Of a DNA stretch of 64,000 bases, positions 32,954-44,610 are shown one piece after another. Numbering within the stretch: position 1 is the stretch's first letter; every line of letters begins with the position of its first letter. The DNA is taken from positions 433,716,730-433,780,729 of the forward strand of contig NC_081407.1 in assembly GCF_030272615.1 (NCBI RefSeq), written 5' to 3'. Below the pieces are notes generated by a model, which was not told where the DNA came from, did not search any database, and worked only from the letters and a program-made list of their open reading frames with translations. Origin of the DNA: Cryptomeria japonica. Its lineage: Eukaryota > Streptophyta > Pinopsida > Cupressales > Cupressaceae. The position numbers and the translations under genes were made by a program.

Positions 32954-33004
32954 TTGGTCCTCTATGTGCAGAAGCTTAACCGCTTGAGGAAGATCCGGAG
33001 GAAA

Positions 33005-35715
33005 ATGATGAAGAAGGAGGGTTCGAAGTTTATTAAAGACAACTACACAATATGGAAAGACAAAATGAAGATTTATATCAAAGGTATGGGTTCTCAGTTT
33101 TGGCAACATGTTACTACTAAATATGTACCCCCTACCGTTCCTCTAACTTTGGATCAGCTTAAGGAGTAGTAGGAAAACAATCAAGCATTGGAAGCTATTG
33201 TAAGTGCATTGTCTGATATTGAATACATTGATGTACATGGATTAGAAACTGCATCTGAAGTTTGGGAGAAATTAGAACTAATATATGGTGGTGACAAACA
33301 TGTTCAAAAAGCTAAGGAAGAGAGTCTTAGAGATAAATTTGATGACATGAGAATGGTAGAAGGAGAGAATATAGCTCAGTATGGTCAAAGGATCAAAGAG
33401 TTTGTCAGTGGTATTAAGAGTGTTGGAGGAAAGATTGAAGATGACACTATTGTAATTAAAATGTTAAGAACTCTTTTACCTGCCTATGCTATAAGAGTTT
33501 ATGCTATTCAAGAGTTAAGGTCAGTAAGTAGTGATAAAGTCACTATTGATTCTCTTATTGGTAAAATGGTTGCATTAGAATTAAATAGTTTTGATAACGG
33601 TATTTATAAGACATTTGAATCAGCTTTTAAAGCATTTGTATCTGGTACTCCTATGAGAAAAGGGAATGATGTATGTCACAGTTATGATTACAGATCTAGT
33701 CAAGGTGGTAGTAAAGGAGACAATGATGATGAAGACCATGTAATGGAGTTTGAAGCTCTTTAGGCTAAGAGACTTCCAAGAGGCACTGGTAAATATAAAG
33801 GTAAACTACATCTTAAGTGTTTCTCTTGCAATAAGATTGGACATATTGCTGCAAATTTCCCTAACAGTGATAGTAAGGAGAAGTTTAGGAAATATAAAGG
33901 AAAATGGAAGAAACAATGCTATGTTGCAGTTGATGAAGGTGTGACTAATGAGGAATTTGAAGATGATGACAATGAGGAGGTTGGCTTTGTTGTTGTAAAG
34001 GAAGATTTGAGTAATGAAAAGGCTTTGGTTTCTCAGTTTGACTCTAGTGACGAGTGGATAATAGACAGTGGTTGTTCACATCACATGACTAGTGATAAGA
34101 ACAAATTCATATCATTTGAAGAGTTTGATGGTGGTGTGGTAAGATTTGGTAATAACTCACCCTGTATGGTAAAAGGTAAAGGAACTATTTCACTGAATGG
34201 TAAGAGTAATGTAGATGATGTTTATTTGGTTGAAGGATTAAAACATAACCTGTTGAGTGTTGGACAATTGAATGATAAAGGATATCACCTTGAGTTTAAA
34301 AAAGGAGTGTGCAGGATCATCAGATGCAATGGAGATTTGATTTCTACTGATAAACAGACTAGAGGTAATCTTTTTTATCTGAATGCTAATGTGAATAGTT
34401 GTTTGGTGGCTAAAATTGAAGATAGTTGGTTGTGGAACAAAAGGTTCTATCATGTCAACTTTGATAATTTGATAAAGGTCAGCAAATCAAGTATGGCGAG
34501 AGGTATGCCCCAACTTGTTAAACCGGATAATGTGTTAAGCAAATATTGTCAGGTGGGTAAGATGACTTCGACATCTTCTAAGAGTAAATCTTTTTCTTTA
34601 GAGCATATTCTTGATTTAGTGCATACTGATCTATGTGGCCCTATGAGGACTAAAAGTTATTATGGTGATAGGTATTTTATGATTTTCATTGATGATTTTT
34701 CAAGGATGATGTGGGTAACTTTCTTGAAGGAGAAATTTGGGGCATTCAGCAAATTCAATATCTTTAAAGCCCTAGTTGAAAAGGAAATCGACAAGAATCT
34801 AAAGTGTTTAAGATCTTACCAGGGTGGAGAATTTACTTTTGATGAGTTTACTAGGTTTTATGAAGAACATGGGATAAAGAGACAGATGGCAGCACCTAGG
34901 ACTCCACAGCAGAATCACATTCCAGAGAGAAGAAACAGAACAATAGTGGAAGCTGCCAAAATAATGTTGATACAAGGAGATGTTCCAAAAATGTTTTGGA
35001 GAGAAGCAGTTAGCACTGTTGTTTATACTTTGAACCAGGTTCTTGTGAAGAAAGGTAATGATAAAACACCTTATGAACTTTGGCATGGTAAGATTCCTAC
35101 TATCAACTACTTTAAAGTTTTTGGTAGTAGATGTTTTATTAAGAGAGATGATTTTACTGGAAAGTTTGATGCAAAGAGTGATGAAGGAATATTTCTTGGA
35201 TATTCTACCAAGAGTAAAGCATTCAAATGTTATAATAAAAGGACAAAGAAAATTGTTGAGAGTGTTAATGTTAAAATTGATGAATTTTTTGACAAACTTG
35301 ATGATTCCAGCGGATCTGAACCTGCTGATGATAAAGAAAAAATTGTGTATATTGAACTAGAAGTGCAGAAGGAAGATGAGCAGAACAATGTAGAAATAGG
35401 AGCTCAACCAATAAGCGATGAAGAGGATGATGGACATGAGGTAGAAAGAATTGCAACAGAAACAGTAATCCCAAGATATGTAAGGCTAAATCATTCAGAA
35501 GACCAGATTATAGGTGACAAAAATGTTGGTGTGCAAACAAGAAGGAAAATCAGAGAGAATTCCTGTCTGATTTCAACTATTGAGCCAAAGAATGTTAGGG
35601 AAGCCTTGAAAGATGAAGATTGGTTGAATGCAATGAATGAAGAACTTGACCAGATTGAGAAGAACACTACATGATCTCTTGTTCCTAGACCAAAAGACAA
35701 AAATGTTATTGGGAC
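33005..35715 (+). pseudogene. gag-pol of element B, 5' part (gag, PR, INT, start of RT)
   Basis: All in one frame from ATG 33005, broken by tandem TAG codons (33167-33172), TAG 33761-33763 and TGA 35672-35674. Gag (KFIKDNYTIWKDKMKIY near the start) is followed by a zinc knuckle CFSCNKIGHIAANF whose last Cys is now Phe, so zinc binding is lost. Protease has DSGCSHHM near 34064. Integrase keeps HTDLCGPM, DDFSRMMWVTFLK and a PQQNHIPERRNRT segment; the usual RTDQGGEF reads RSYQGGEF, so the second catalytic Asp is gone. The frame enters RT and is cut at GGGAC (35711-35715) by insertion I. Confidence 0.92.
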
Positions 35716-36894
35716 TGTAATGGTGGGTGAAGAATGTGTGAATGAGAGATCAAGAGGAAAGCTACCCTTTCCCTCCAAAGAGAGATGAGAGTTTCACTAA
35801 GGATTTCCCTTCAAACACTTTTCATGCATTACATTGGAAGAGGGGGGGAAAATTCACTAGATTCAATCTCCAAAAAAGAAGATAGAATTCTGAATGAAAT
35901 GAGAATGATAAGTCAATCCCCTCTTCTACTCGGAATGGAAGGAATTGATTGAATTATGTATTAAGACTAAGTGAAAAGAGACGAAGAACTGATAATAACT
36001 CAAAATTAGAGTGTGGGATAAAGTTGTGCACCTAGATTTGGTAGTAATATGTCAAGACGAAGCCACCCTACGAATTTGAGGAAAAGTTGCCCAGACCATG
36101 GCGAAAGTGTACACGGTCCTTCGAAAAATCCATGAAACGAAAAGGGTTTTTCTGCCTCTGCAAATGGAGTCCAAATCCAAAAGTACAGCTATGCACCTGC
36201 AACCTACACATAAAGAAGAGAGGAAAAGGGGTTGGGATTGGGGGTTTGCCTTCAGGTCAAACCCCAGTTTTGGAATTAACCAAGTAATGAAAGAAATTAC
36301 TTGCAAGTAAATGTAAATGGAAGACTGAAATGTAAATCACCTCAAGGGAGGTTGTGATAGAAATAATGATAGAAATTCTTGTATGAAGTTGAACATTGAA
36401 ATGGATCTCCTCTTCAATGGTTGAATCCTTGACTTGAATGCAACACCTAGCCTTGAAGGGAGACTTGAGATGCTCAATGTTCAAAAGGAATGCTTGAATG
36501 CTCTTGAACGCTTGATTGCAAATTTTCACCTTATTGAACTTATGCAAATGAGAGGGAAAATGCAACTTTTATACTTGTCAATTAGGGTTAATGAAACTGG
36601 TTTTCGTCACAGGTCGACATCGGGGAAGTTTTCTCGCTCACTGCACAACCTTCAATGCAGACTTAGGAAGGGTCTTGCCCCAAAATAAGGCAGGGGATAG
36701 GGGCATGGCACCCCTGTCCAGTCCCTTTTTTGCAGGACAAGATGCAGGTTAGGCAGTGCAGAGGGCAAGGGAGATGTAGTTTTGGGGGGTTGGGCAGTCT
36801 CCGGTCTCCGATCAGGCTAGGGGATTCAATTTAGCATGGGTGAGGACCCTAATGTGGTCGAAAATTGCTAGGGTTGCAATTTTATGACACTACA
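35716..36894. mobile_element. Insertion I in the RT of element B (1,179 bp, solo LTR-like)
   Basis: Starts TGTAATGGTGGG, ends ATGACACTACA, with flanks GGGAC (35711-35715) and GGGAT (36895-36899), a 5-bp target duplication with one change. Removing it restores the RT frame (IGTKWVF-like). The ends form TGTAATG/CACTACA inverted repeats. No coding or internal region; best read as a solo LTR, probably in minus orientation. Confidence 0.75.
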
Positions 36895-38291
36895 GGGATA
36901 AAATGGGTATTCAAAAACAAACTCAATGAGGATGCTGAAGTTGTAAGAAACAAGGCGAGGTTGGTTTGCAAAGGGTATGCACAAGAAGAAGGTGAAGACT
37001 ATTGTGAAACCTTTGCACCAGTGGCAAGACTTGAAGGTGTTAGAATGTTGCTTGCCTTTGCTGCTTTTAAAGGATTTAAGGTATATCAGATGGATGTTAA
37101 ATCAGCTTTTTTGAATGGTATCCTGGAAGAAGAAGTATATATAGAACAATCAGATGGTTTTGCATTGAGTGAAGATGAAAACATGGTTGCAAACTACAAA
37201 AGGCACTGTATGGATTAAAGCAAGCTCCCAGAGCATGGTTTGAAAGATTGCATGCACATCTGATCGAGATAGGATTATGGAGAACCAGTGAAGATAGTAA
37301 AATATATTTGAAGACTGGTGGAGATAAAATGTTACTTGCTGAAATTTTTGTTGATGATAGAATATCTGGTGGAAATGATGACATGTGTATGTCTTTTGTA
37401 GATGAAATGAACAAAGAATTTGAGATGTCTCTTATCGGTGAGATAAAATTATTTATTGGTTTACATATTCAACAACTGGAGAATGGATTATTTATCTGCC
37501 AAACTAAGTATGTAAAAGAAGTCTTGAAGACTTTTGGCATGGAAGATTGTAAACTGGTTGGTACTCCGATGGTGACAAGTTGTAAATTGTCAAAACAAGA
37601 TAATTCACCGTTTGTGGATGAGAAAGTATACAGGTCTATGATTGGAAAGTTGCATTATGTTGTTCACAGTAGATCAGATATTGCACATGTTGTTGGATTG
37701 GTTGCAAGATTTCAAAAAGATCCTAAGGAGACACACATGGTAGCGGTAAAAAGGATATTCAAAGGAACGGTTGGTTATGGTTTGTGGTATCCACACAATG
37801 ATAATTTTTCTTTAAAAAATTTCACAGATGCAGATTGGGTTGGAAATGTTGATGATCAGAAAAGCACAATCGATGGAGCTTTCTTTTTAGGAGAAAGATT
37901 GGTGTCCTGGATAAGCAAAAAATAGTCTTGTATTTCACAATCTATTGTTGAAGCAGAATATATGGCAGCGTCAATAAATTGTACTCAGGCTATATGGATG
38001 AGACATATTTTGGAAGGTTTTAAGGAAGACATGTCTGAGTCGGTGACTATTCATTGTGATAACACTAGTCCTATTAATATTTCAAAAAATCTTGTGTTAC
38101 ATGCAAGAACAAAGCACATTGAGTTGAAGTATCACTTTATGAGGGAAAGAGTACAGGAGAAGAAAGTAAAAATGAAGTATGTGTCTAGCAAAGAGAAATT
38201 AGCAAATATATTCACTAAACCTTTGCCTAAGACAACCTTTGAGTATCTCACAGGTAGATTAGGGGTTGTACCCCTGCACAAGATCAACTAA
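36895..38291 (+). pseudogene. gag-pol of element B, 3' part (RT, RNase H)
   Basis: RT resumes at [11 protein letters not shown], with [16 protein letters not shown] and [12 protein letters not shown] frameshift near 37195 precedes [12 protein letters not shown]; the catalytic motif reads FVDD (about 37350) instead of YVDD. RNase H has TDADWVGN, a TAG at 37923-37925 exactly where C has its stop, then VEAEYMAASINCTQ, HCDNTSPINISKN, ARTKHIELKYHF and the C-terminal FTKPLPKTTFEYL. Ends at 38291 about 300 bp before the polypurine tract. Confidence 0.92.
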
Positions 38292-38610
38292 GATGTTGGT
38301 GATGCATCAATCCAATGATTTCATTGAATATCTTTTAGTTTTGGATTGATGTGAAGTGGGCTACTCCTCAAGGGGAGCATCTATGATGAGATAAACAGAG
38401 ATGGTAGCAGCAGAGATGAAGACATCATAGGTACTTGCACCTTTGGCATTGTTGTCAAAGGGGGAGAAGAATTAATTGAAGATCAGCCATGAGAAGAAGA
38501 GCTAGATAACCAGCAGAAGAGGAGATGTTGAGTAGACGAGAAAGTGCATAACAGATCAGTTCAACATGATGAGGTTTTTCAGTGTTGCCATCAATGCCAA
38601 AGGGGGAGAT

Positions 38611-40076
38611 TGTTGGCATATTGGCATAATTGTTGATGATATTGATGAACCGGTATAAGGATTGTTGGTGATGATATAGTTGAGATGTTGTTTGATGACT
38701 TGATGATCAGTTTGTGTTGTCATTGATGGCAACTATGGTTAAATTATTTTTATCATGTTATTTGAGTCATCTATGATTGACCAGAAATCTTTGGAATGGA
38801 TTTGATAGCTAACTGGCAAACAGGACTTTAACCACTAAATGTGAAACTATGTTATGCTTAAGTAATTGGATCTTGAGATTGATGAAGAATTTGGTGTTGC
38901 GGTTTCAAATATGTGTTTGTAACATTGTAATGAGTTTATGACCGGAATCGCATCATGTTTTGGCTACTGGAAGTCATGTTTGTGATTGACTGATGAGTTT
39001 AAGAAGGGTTTAAGAACCAGTATTCAATTCTTATAACCGGTAATGATTTTGAGTTCGGTGGTGTATTACATTATGTTTGTAGGTTGGTGATGACGTGGCT
39101 GAAACCACATGAAGTGTTTGAATGATTTTTTGGCACGATCAAAGAGCGAATTTCTTGGGAATGTGAGAAGTGCTTAGCAGAATGAGTGAAGGGTTTCAAA
39201 GTGTACCAGATCGAGGCGCAATGATCATTCAACGACTGTAATTAATTTATAATTGATTATAATGATCCATATGATGATCTATAATGAGTTGTAAAGATCT
39301 GTGATGATCTATGTTGTAAGTCTTAGATTTTTGTAACCGACTAAGTTGTAAAGTCTATTTAGGGTAAGTCTGTGATGATTTACTGTGTCGGTGATCAAGA
39401 GAAGAGTGTATGGCCGAACCAGTGTGTGTATCTGCAAGAGAGAAGGAGATTGGAATAGAAAAGGATCTATATAAGCAAGAGTTCTATTTTCATATCATTC
39501 ATTTGTTGTTCCCTAACAGTTGTAGCACTCAAAATCCCTTAACCGGGTAGGTCCTAACAGGCCTGATTGTATAAATCCCTTCACCGGATGACTCGTTAGC
39601 TTGAGTTCTAAATCCTTTCACAAGGTTACTCTTAACAAAGTAAAGCTCCTAACAGAGCTTAGGTAAATCCCTTAACTGGGGGACTCCTAACACGGTCTTC
39701 TCCTAACCGGGCATATTTGTAAGCTCCTAACCGAGCTAGGCTCCTGAGAGGGTGCATTCTGAAAGAGTGCAAAAATCTTGTGGGTACCAATTCCCACCGT
39801 GGTTTTTCCCATTTGGGTTTCCACGTGAAAATCCTGGTGTTCATGTGTTGCTTGATTTCTTATGTGTTAAGTAGATATCTTTCTATTGCATGCATGATAT
39901 GGAACACTTAAACGAACAGTTTGATGAATCAGATTAGTAGTATGATTTCAGTTGTTACCGGTATTGTTTATGAGTTGTTTTGAAAGAATTTTGTGGTGGT
40001 TGTTAAAGTTTCTAAGTTTACTATTATTACTGATTCACCCCCCCTCTCAGTAATAAACTAGTTCTTACAAATAACA
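38611..40076 (+). repeat. 3' LTR of element B (1,466 bp)
   Basis: Starts TGTTGGCATATTGG after AAAGGGGGAGAT and ends AAATAACA, followed by TSD TCTTA. Inverted-repeat array at about 39535-39755; hairpins GTGGG/CCCAC (39779-39797) and CGTGG/CCACG (39798-39825). Only 9 C in the run that has 19 in the 5' LTR. Confidence 0.93.
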
Positions 40077-40081
40077 TCTTA

Positions 40082-40810
40082 TTATATGAGTCATTGTGGT
40101 GATTGTGGTGGAATTCACATTGCTTGTTGATGTTCTTTGATTGTTTCCTATGCGTTTTGGTTGTCTGTATTGATCGTGGTGCGCATTATTGAAGATTGTA
40201 TTGGTATGGTGTTATTCTTTGTGTTATGTGATATATTTGGTGGTGTAGCGTGTTGTGGATGATCTTGGAGAATTATTTGGTGGTGTTGTGTGTTCAAGGA
40301 TTTTATTTGGGTTCGTGATATGTCCTTGCCGACATTGTATTGGTCTGGTTATGGATTTATGTATCATGTGATGTAATTTTGTAATTAGGTCTTATGTGTT
40401 GAGTCGACCTTGAGGGTAAGGTTGATGAATTGTATAAATAGGTGATGTAATCATGTTAGTTGTGTCTTTGCAGTTGTGTTTATGATCTGAGAGTATATTG
40501 TATGTGCAAGCAAGTGAATCTATCATTCGGAAGTGTGGAAGAGCAGAGAAAAGTTGTTGTACAAACAATGTGCTTAACCGGAACTATAATCAAGCATTTG
40601 GAGATGTTATTCTTTTAGTTCATGTAATATGGATTGTTGTCTTATCTTTGTAAGGCAGTGAGCCTTCCTAGGGTTGTAGCCATTTGTTGTTTTGAGCAAT
40701 GAGCTCTAGGCAGTGTGCCTGAATGCATGTGTGTTCCCCATTGTAACATTTTCACATACTACTGCAGAGTATCATCTTATTGTGGTTTTACTGTTGCTTT
40801 GCTGCCAACA
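40082..40810 (+). repeat. Solo LTR H, right piece
   Basis: Continues H after element B. A TATA box (TGTATAAATAGG) lies at about 40431-40442. Ends GCTGCCAACA followed by TACAC, the target duplication paired with 22583-22587. Confidence 0.65.
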
Positions 40811-40815
40811 TACAC

Positions 40816-41457
40816 ATGATGAATTGGTAACCTTCTCAAGTAATACAAGCAACTATAATTCCTATAGTGACATTTGTGGGTAAGAAAAAGTTGTTGAGAC
40901 ACAAAGATAAGGATGCAAGATTGTTCACTACTTATTTAAGTGAAATCATGAGATTTTTAGCTCCTGAAACTCAATGCAATGATGACCTAATGAAAGAGGT
41001 ATTTGAATTGTTGGTGGATAGTTTCCAAGGTTTAGATGATGTCAAAAAATTTGGTTTTACTACGAGGGTAACCATACTTGAAACATTAAAAATAAAAGTA
41101 TTTGGTTACATCATGTTAGATATGGGTTGTGAAGATCTGATTTTAAAAAAAAAACATAATTTGTTTGCTACAATCAGAAAATGTCACATAGATAGTGTTA
41201 TAACAACAGTGCAGTTCATTATGACCTTGATTGTTAATGAAAGTGATGATGTGTCACGGTCACTTTATTCTATCTCATCGACCAGCATATGGAAGGATGA
41301 TCAAGAATCCTTATCAATTAAAAAAGTCATGAATGAAATGGTGATTGCATACTATGAAGAGAAAATGAAATTTTATTTGACAAATGAGGAGCATGAGGAA
41401 GAAGAGGAGTTCATAGAAAAAAAAATTGATAGAGAAAATGCTTTAAGGTATGTATGA
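40816..41457 (+). pseudogene. PDS5: PDS5-like pseudogene, main part
   Basis: After the TACAC duplication one frame reads PSQVIQATIIPIV, then LLRHKDKDARLF, SEIMRFLAPETQCNDD, VFELLVDSFQGLDD, VTILETL, YIMLDMGCEDLI and TVQFIMTLIVNESDDV. This is the ordered N-terminal HEAT-repeat signature of plant PDS5 (LLRHKDKDVRLL, SEI-RI-APE-P--D, ILET, VMLDLECDDLI, IMTLILEESEDV in the family). Homology fades after about 41400, and a Glu-rich tail ends in a stop. A TAA at 40828 and several lost residues show decay. The absence of introns over about 190 codons suggests a retrocopy; gene capture is the alternative. Confidence 0.8.
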
Positions 41458-43300
41458 TAGGATCCAAAATGAATCCATTGAAGTGCATGCATCTACATAT
41501 ACTGGGAATGTGTTTAATGGAGATGTCAATACAAAAACTTTGTTACAAACTTAGATCAATTCCGTGAAGTTTTTGAGACTATTAGTTCCCTTTGATGACA
41601 TGTGTGGAATGAATACAAATGATAAAATCATTGAAATCGCTACTGCAATTTTAGAAAAAGAGAATCATAAAGTTGAGAATGTTGCACATTTCAAGTTAGC
41701 ATATAATGATGATTACTTGTACCACTTTAGTAATGATAGTATAGATGTTGAGAGAAAGTTTCTAATGCCAAATGTATATCAGTTTGGTATCCAACTAGAA
41801 CATATGAAGAAGAGTGTTCATGTTGATTTTAACCTTTTTGATTTGGAAAGTTAATTGTTTGAGGAAATAACCATTAACGGGAGACACAATGAGCATACTT
41901 TTTTAGATCAAAGCCATAAAGATCTAGGTGCTTTGGCATCAAAATATGATGAAAAAAAAATTTATGATGAATTTCCTTTTGAACATAATGTTGTCTAAAC
42001 CTCAAAACATAAATTATGCAAAGAGGATGTCATAGAGGTGGTTGGTTTTAAGAGGCATGTTCTTGAAGACAAATATTTTTTTTGAATTGTATGAAGCTAA
42101 TTTTAATCACATGCCTAGTGAGTTACATATTTTAAAGAATTAGTTGGAAGTCACTGAAGATAAGGTTGTTGTAACCTTAAAACATTTTGATAACACACAA
42201 GTTCATCGAAGATCTCTTTTAGAAGGACCAAGTTGAGAAGAGATAAAAAGGGCATTAAAGGAGATTTCTCTATTGTGGGTTTTTAGGTAGTCAAAGAAGC
42301 TTTGGGAACAATGAAATCATATTACTTGAATTTTCATTTATTTAGGGATCATTCCATAAAGTTATTGAAGTGATATTTGATGAATTGATAGGAAAAGAGG
42401 AAGAAGTATATAAGCTCACATTTGGGCCTAAGCCTACTAAGAATTCTTTGGAGAGTGCTCAAAAGGATCTTTAAGAAACATAAAATCAGCTTGCTATTGC
42501 AGAATAATTTATGAATCAAGAACAATGAAGAAAGAGCTAAGTAAATCAAGTAGGTGTTTGATGAGCTTAATTTGGCTCCATGCAAATTTTGATTTAGAGC
42601 AATTTCACAAGTTTGAAAGTGTAGAACAACATGAAGGATGATTGGATCAAGAAAATAGAATTGATTTTTAGTTTGATTCTAATCCTATTTTTGAATGGGA
42701 TGCTCACTCTACTTTTGATAATACATTATTTGTGATGGAGGACGGAACACTTCCCAATTTTAGTGTCATGGTTCATGTCAATCACATGATATTAGATTCA
42801 AGTGAAGTTTTTTGTCTTGAGGTAATGACTTAGAATTAGGATGATGAAATTCTAGGAAATGAATGAATTAAGTGCAATTTCTATCATGATTGGCCATTTG
42901 GTTCACATGAAGATAGAAAATTAAGTTTTAGTGATGTGCATAGTTGTGTGATCAAGAATGATAAGATTTTGATTAGCGATCCTCTTGATAGATCCCTTGA
43001 CAAAGAAAGAAGAATCGAGGTTGTAGCTTACTTGAGGTAACTAATTTATGGAGGGCCACTACAAAATATTATAGATTTGGAGTTGGTGTCCACCTTCCCA
43101 CCATTCAACACATGAATTTAAATGTTACTTGCATTTGAATGGATTGGTAAGTGTTTCCAACCAAGAAGTGGAGTATTTTTTTATGGGAATTGAATGGTGA
43201 AGATAATCCCATCATTGGAGAAGTCCTTTTAGTCAATTTCATGCCTACATATCCTACGCAAACAAGAATACTTTATCACTAGAGTTGTTCCCTAGTATTA
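41458..43300 (+). pseudogene. Decayed plus-strand coding region, unidentified
   Basis: Protein-like stretches in shifting frames: 41564-41854 (MKFLRLLVPFDDMCGMNTND, then YNDDYLYHFSNDS) and around 42590-43040 (EWDAHSTFDNTLFV, VNHMILDSSEVF, HDWPFGSHEDRKL, IKNDKILISDPLD). Frequent stops break it. Whether it continues the PDS5 copy or belongs to an old transposon I cannot say; none of it matches a family I know. Confidence 0.4.
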
Positions 43301-43583
43301 AAATATAGATATTGATAAAATACCCTCGGGTCCCTTCCCTTCAGCCATCAGGGCAGGTCCTCCCCCCGCTTGACTTCGTCTTCGTTAGTTAAGTCTCCCC
43401 TTTGGGGGATACTTAACAAACTCAGTACTTCAGTCAAGCCTACCTCTACGTTCTTTGTTTTTCCTGACTCTCCTGCCTCTGTAGTTTGGGCTTTCTCCCC
43501 CCTTCGCCTTTTGGGGCTACGGGGGAAAGCCCTCCTCAGAGTCAGTCTAGTCAGGAAATCAATTCACTGCTCCTGCCCTTCAT

Positions 43584-43975
43584 CTTCAGGTTCGGGCCCC
43601 TCTTGGGAGGGTCCCTTCCCTTCAGCCATCAGGTCAGGGAAAACACCGACAAGGGACAAGATACAAGTTGTTATCTATTGGTTGGAAGGGACAAAGGGAC
43701 GAGGGACGAGTTTTTCTCTCTGGCTGGAAGGAACAAGCTCCTGCCCTTCGTCTTCAGGTTTGGGCCCCTCTTGGGAGGGTCCCTTCCCTTCAGCCATCAG
43801 GTTAGGCCAAATAGGGCACCAATACAAATCAATAATTCTAATTACTAATTGGCTAATAGGAAGGAAGGAAGGAAGGAAAAGTTGTTCTCTCTTGACTGGC
43901 TGGAAGGGGCAAGCTCCTGCCCTTCGTCTGAAGGTTCGGGCCCCTCTTGGGAGGGTCCCTTCCCTTCAGCCATCA
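43584..43975 (+). repeat. 50-bp module repeated three full times (fourth partial at 43328)
   Basis: Core GGGAGGGTCCCTTCCCTTCA followed by GCCATCAGG, preceded by CTTCAGGTTCGGGCCCCTCT. Start-to-start spacings are 168 and 176 bp. The module is itself partly palindromic. Confidence 0.85.
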
Positions 43976-44134
43976 GGTCAAGCTGAAGAGGTCAGAGAAT
44001 TACGAGGCCTAACCAATACCCCTCCTTCGGAAGTAGGGGTATTTGGCCTCGGGGAACAAGGGAAAAGTTTTATGATTCTTATTGGCTGGATGGACCCCAC
44101 CCCCAAGAATCAATCTATTACTTATTAGATCAGG

Positions 44135-44195
44135 TGATAAGGCACACCTCCTGTAGGGTTGGGTTCGAGTCCCATGTGATCTGTTAGATATATAT
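44135..44195 (+). other. tRNA-like remnant with T-arm
   Basis: GGGTTCGAGTCCC resembles a T-arm, and AGATCA / TGATCT flank it like an acceptor stem, but only about 55 nt lie between the ends: too short for a normal tRNA. At best a degenerate or D-arm-deleted organellar tRNA; no anticodon can be assigned. Confidence 0.25.
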
Positions 44196-44610
44196 CAAAC
44201 GCGACTCCTCCTTTCTTTGGCACCCCCAACCAATGAGGATAGATATATATTGGCCTTTCTAAGCAGCAGCCCGTATAAATGTATATATATATATGTATTA
44301 GATGTATATATCTATTTCTATATGGGCCGGTTATCGGTTATCGCTTAGAACAACTCTGGCTATACCCAGATCCACGGGATTCCGGACTGAAGGGACCCAG
44401 TCAGTTGGATGGATAAGCTAGGAGCAAGAAAAGTAGGAGTTAAAAACTCTTTCCTTTCGGCCTCCTAGGCCATCCAACTGGCGGGGGAGCTCCGGCTATA
44501 CCCAAGAACCTAGGGCAATTAGTGGACATAGGCAAACGGGGCAGGAGGGGCAGATTGCATTTCATAATGCACTCTACCACGGCCCCACCGGTTTGTAGGT
44601 TTTATGACAG

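Larger units (their letters stand above)
31455..40076 (+). mobile_element. Ty1/copia element B, TSD TCTTA, degenerate (8.6 kb)
   Basis: Complete structure: 5' LTR 31455-32938, primer site 32941, broken gag-pol, polypurine tract AAAGGGGGAGAT (38599-38610), 3' LTR 38611-40076 and perfect 5-bp target duplication TCTTA (31450-31454, 40077-40081). A 1.18 kb TG...CA sequence (35716-36894) interrupts reverse transcriptase. LTRs differ at many sites and in the C run near their ends, so it is older than A. Element C is a clear relative. Confidence 0.93.
43320..44610 (+). other. Probable mitochondrial DNA insert (NUMT), GC-rich with repeats
   Basis: About 1.3 kb, clearly GC-richer than its surroundings and different in style, with a 50-bp module in four copies (43328-43352 partial, 43584-43633, 43752-43801, 43928-43975), a (GAAG)n run near 43860, a T-arm-like GGGTTCGAGTCCC near 44159 and an inverted pair CAGTTGGATGG/CCATCCAACTG near 44403/44471. 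Such repeat-laden non-coding sequence is typical of gymnosperm mitochondrial DNA (general knowledge; not tested). The long open frames across the repeats (43370-44128 and the overlapping one) look incidental. Confidence 0.55.

Noticed and set aside
43370-44128. 252-codon open frame across the GC-rich insert
   Set aside because: It runs through a repeated module in different frames, with no recognisable domain; long frames are expected by chance in GC-rich repeats.
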